Assembly (NCBI GenBank): GCA_037974665.1
Contig: CM075767.1
Location: 29,227,498-29,291,497, forward strand
Source of the DNA: Ehretia macrophylla
Taxonomy: Eukaryota; Streptophyta; Magnoliopsida; Boraginales; Ehretiaceae
Direction: 5' to 3'
Length of the DNA: 64,000 bases
Shown one piece after another: positions 60,645-64,000 of the stretch. The position numbers and the translations under genes were made by a program. The notes beneath the pieces were generated by a model. That model worked only from the letters and a program-made list of their open reading frames with translations, had not been told where the DNA came from and ran no database searches. Positions within the stretch are counted from its first letter, which is position 1, and every line of letters begins with the position of its first letter.

Positions 60645-61202
60645 GTCATGTTGATGGCACAATTCCTTTATGTGTTAACGGTTCACAGTCCCAGCCTAGA
60701 GAGATGGCCAATTCAGAAGGCCCAATGGGCTTAACGATAACCCATCCGCTTCAACAACGCAGCATCCTAACAAGACGTGATATCGACGCATTGTAGGGCC
60801 CCCTAATGTCCCGCATGTAAGGTTGTCATCCTTTTAACAGGTCACGATGTACGATCGGGGAAGAAAAAATAGAGCAAAAGAAGAAAAGTGGCCTGAAACA
60901 TATGAAAACATTCGATTTTGGGCTCCAAAAAGGGGCACAGCGAGCAAACTGGCTGCCCCCGTCGTAGATCTCTCAGAGAGCTTTGCAACAGTATGCTGTG
61001 TGCCGCGTAACTACTTACGGATCAAAAGTTACGGGCACCGGAGCGACGGAGACCTGGTCACAAGCCCTACGCCCTCGGTTTGCAGGCCCAGCCTCTACGT
61101 GAAGCGAAGTTGTCTTGCCGAATGTTTCGTGGGATTCGGTAAAAGAAATTTGGTGGATAAAGCAACTTGGCAACCCAAACCATGGCAAAAAAAATTGAAA
61201 AG

Positions 61203-61321
61203 GGGATGCAACACGAGGACTACCCATGGGGTCACCCATCCTCGTACTACTCTCGCCCAAGCATGCTTAACTTCGACGTTTTGATGGGATCCGGTGCATT
61301 AGTGCTGGTATGATTGCACCC
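61203..61321 (-). rRNA. 5S: 5S rRNA gene, diverged
   Basis: About nine differences. Partner of 57155, with extra private changes near the C box and A box. Confidence 0.88.
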
Positions 61322-61878
61322 GTCATGTTGAGGGAACAATTCCCTTATTTGTTAACGGTTCACAGTCCCAGCGTAGAGAGATGGCCCATTCAAAAGGCCC
61401 AATGGGCTTAACGACAACACATCCGCTTCAACAACACGGTATCCTCGCAAGACGTGATATCGACGCGTTGTAGGGCCCTCTAATGTCCCGCGAGTAAGGT
61501 TGTCGTCCTTTTAACAGCTCACGATCTACGATCTGGGACGAAAAAATAGAGCCAAAGAAGAAAAGTGGCCTGAAACTGATGAAAACATTCGATTTTGGGC
61601 TCCAAAAAGGGCACAACGAGCAAGCTTGCTGCCCCCTTCATAGAGCTGTCGGAGAGCTTTGCAACAGTATGTTGTGCGGCGCGTAACTCCTTACGGATCA
61701 AAAGTTATGGGCACTAGAGCGACGGAGACATGGTCACAAGCCCTACGGCCTTGGTTTGCGGGCCCAGCCTCCACGTGAAGTGAATTTGTCTTGCCCAAGG
61801 TGCCATGGGATTCGATAATAGAAATGTGGTGGATAAAGTATCATGGCAACCCTAACTAGGGCAAAAAAAATTGAAAAG

Positions 61879-61997
61879 AGGGTGCATCACGAGGACTTCC
61901 CAGGGGGTCACCCATCCTAGTACTACTCACGCCCAAGCTCGCTTAACTCCGGAGTTCTGATGGGATCTGGTGCATTAGTGCTGGTATGATCGCACCT
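61879..61997 (-). rRNA. 5S: 5S rRNA gene
   Basis: About seven differences. Partner of 57831. Confidence 0.9.
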
Positions 61998-62556
61998 GTC
62001 ATGTTGAGGGCACAATTCCTTTATATGTTAACGGTTCACAGTACCATCCTAGAGAGATGGCCATTTCAAAAGGCTCAATGGGCTTAACGATAACCCATCC
62101 GCTTCAACAATGCAGCATCCTAGCAAGACGTGATATCGACGCATTGTAGGGCGCTCTAATATCCCGCGAGTAAGGTTGTCGTCCTTTTAACAGCTCACGA
62201 CGTACGATCCGGGACAGAAAAACAGAGGAAAAGAAGAAAAGTGGCCTGAAACTGATGGAAATGTTCAATTTTGGGCTCCAAAAAGGGCACAGCAAGCAAG
62301 ATCGCAGCCCCCTTCGTAGAGCTGTCGGAGAGGTTTGCAACGGTATGCTGTATGCCGTGTAACTCCTTACGGATCAAAAGTTATGGGCACCGGAGCAACG
62401 GAGACCTGGTCACAAGCCTTATGCCCTCGGTTTGCGGGCCCAGCCTCCACGTAAAGTGCAGTTGTCTTGCCCAAGGTGCCGTGGGATTCGATAATAGAAA
62501 TGTGGTGGATAAAGTATCTTGGCAACCCAAACCGGAGCAAAAAAAATTGAAAAAGT

Positions 62557-62675
62557 GGGGTGCAACATGAAGACTTCTCTGGGGGTCACCCATCACAGTA
62601 CTTCTCTCGCCCAAGCACGCTTAACTTTGGAGTTCTGATGGGATCTGGTGCATTAATTCTGGTACGATCGCACCC
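62557..62675 (-). rRNA. 5S: 5S rRNA gene, strongly diverged
   Basis: About eleven differences. Partner of 58509 but without its deletion. Confidence 0.86.
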
Positions 62676-63233
62676 GTCATGTTGAGAGCACAATTCTTTT
62701 ATGTGTTAACGATACACAGTACTAGCCTAGAGAGATGGCCAATTCAAAAGGCCCAATGGGATTAACGATATCCTATCCGCTTCAACAACGCAGTATCCTA
62801 GCGAGACGTAATATCTACGCGTAGTAGGGCCCCCTAATGTCCCGCGAGTATGGTTGTCGTCCTTTTAACAACTCACGACGTATGATCTGGGATGAAAAAA
62901 CAGAGGAAAAGAAGAAAAGTGGCCTGAAACTGATGAAAATGTTCGATTTTGGGCTACAAAAATGGGCATATCGAGCAAGCTGGCTGCCCCTGTCGTAGAG
63001 CTCTCAAAGAGCTTTACAACGGTATGCTGTGCGCCGCGTAACTCCTTACGGATCAAAAGTTATGGGCACCGAGGCGACGGAGACCTGGTCACAAGCCCTA
63101 CGTCCTCGGTTTGCCGGCGCAGCCTCTACGTGAAGCGAAGTTCTCTTGCCCAATGTTCCATGGGATTCAGTAATAGAAATTTGGTAGATAAAGTATCTTG
63201 GCAACCCTAACCAGGGCAAAAAAAATTGAAAAG

Positions 63234-63352
63234 GGGGTGCAACACGTGGACTACCTATGGGGTCACCCATCCTGGTATTACTCTCGCCCAAGCACGCTTA
63301 ACTTCGGAGTTCTGATGGGATCCGGTGCATTAGTGCTCGTATGATCGCACCC
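63234..63352 (-). rRNA. 5S: 5S rRNA gene
   Basis: About seven differences. Partner of 59185. Confidence 0.9.
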
Positions 63353-63909
63353 GTCATGTTGAGGGCACAATTCCTTTATTTGTTAACGGTTCACAGTCCC
63401 AACCTAAAGAGATGGCCCATTCAAAAGGCCCAATGGGCTTAACGACAACCCATCTGCTTCAACAAGTAGCATCCTCGCAAGACGTGATATCGACGCGTTG
63501 TAGGGCCCTATAATGTCCTGCGAGTAAGGTTTTCGTCCTTTTAACAGCCCACGACGTACGATCCAGGACGAAAAAATAGAGCAAAAGAAGAAAAGTGGCC
63601 TGAAACTGATGAAAACGTTCGATTTTGGGCTCCAAAAATGGGCACAACGAGCAAGCTGGTTGCCCCCGTCGTAGAGCTCTTAGAGAGCTTTGCAACGGTA
63701 TGCTATGCGCCGCGTAACTCCTTACAGATCAAAAGTTATGGGCACCGGAGCGACGGAGACCTGGTCACAAGGCCTACGCCCTCGGTTTTCGGGCGCAGCC
63801 TCTACGTGAAGTGAAGTTGTCTTGCCCAATGTTCCGTGGGATTCGGTTATAGAAATTTGGTGGATAAAGTATCTTGGAAACCCTAACCAGGGCAAAAAAA
63901 ATTGAAAAG

Positions 63910-64000
63910 GGGGTGCAACACGAGGACTTCCTAGGGGGTCACCCATCCTAGTACTACTCTCGCCCAAGCACGCTTAACTTCGGAGTTCTTATGGGATCCG
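63910..64000 (-). rRNA. 5S: 5S rRNA gene, cut by the window end
   Basis: The 91 nt present carry the same two variants as 59861 and are otherwise consensus. Confidence 0.92.

Larger units (their letters stand above)
40310..64000 (-). repeat. 5S rDNA array C, minus strand, 36 genes (first and last partial)
   Basis: Units average about 676 bp. The spacers between the listed genes (each about 557 bp) hold no recognised gene. Downstream of the gene there are two spacer subtypes. About 22 units read roughly CCCTAACCAGGGC, with GTTCCGTGGGATTCGG and AATTTGGTGG. About 13 (following the genes at 41620, 42296, 42972, 43649, 46354, 47031, 48386, 49737, 51090, 53794, 58509, 60527 and 62557) read roughly CCCAAACCGGAGC, with GGTGCCGTGGGATTCGA and AATGTGGTGG. 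Upstream, most units carry GTTAACGG where A and B carry GTTGACGG. Confidence 0.95.
60620..64000 (-). repeat. Higher-order repeat of array C, second copy
   Basis: Partner of 56560-59979. It runs to the window edge, so its right limit is unknown. Confidence 0.85.

Noticed and set aside
9666-64000. Cassandra-type elements (retroelements carrying 5S sequence) as the source of the tandem units
   Set aside because: No initiator-Met primer site or LTR borders are seen in the 680-bp unit. The upstream box, internal boxes and T-run fit ordinary 5S rDNA.

Overview
The window is nuclear DNA of a flowering plant. It is almost entirely a 5S ribosomal DNA locus interrupted by two blocks of LTR retrotransposons. 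I recognise no host protein-coding gene. Evidence for a plant: 56 copies (53 whole, 3 partial) of a plant-type 5S rRNA gene of about 119 nt in units of about 676-681 bp, and plant Ty1/copia and Ty3/gypsy chromovirus-like elements with initiator-Met tRNA primer sites. I cannot name the species.

Layout. 1-9665 is a nest of retroelement remains: a diverged LTR piece (1-1274), a truncated long gypsy LTR (1275-4716), then a copia element on the minus strand (4717-9665). 9666-12509 is 5S array A, five genes on the minus strand, the first cut by the copia end. At about 12510 the orientation flips. 12510-22233 is array B, 15 genes on the plus strand. 22234-40308 is a composite gypsy block. Its left part is a non-coding element on the minus strand with two 3651-bp LTRs, followed by the start of a second internal copy. 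At 33113/33114 it switches to the plus strand and continues with pol and an LTR of a related coding element. That LTR carries a 2286-bp solo LTR of another family with a 5-bp target duplication. 40310-64000 is array C, 36 genes on the minus strand, the first and last partial.

Arrays A and B share one spacer subfamily; C has its own, with two downstream-spacer subtypes. C also shows a higher-order repeat of about 4.05 kb (six 5S units) and smaller two-unit duplications. The genes vary unusually: many carry five or more differences from the local consensus and several have small deletions. This looks like a decaying or peripheral part of a 5S locus rather than a well homogenised one.

Each unit has, in order: a cluster of TGGGCY-type motifs, a TATA-like box near -28, the 5S gene with internal A box, IE and C box, a T-run terminator, and in most units an AACCCTAA (telo-box) motif. 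RNA polymerase III would be expected to transcribe the better copies. Open frames in the spacers recur because the spacer repeats; I do not read them as genes.
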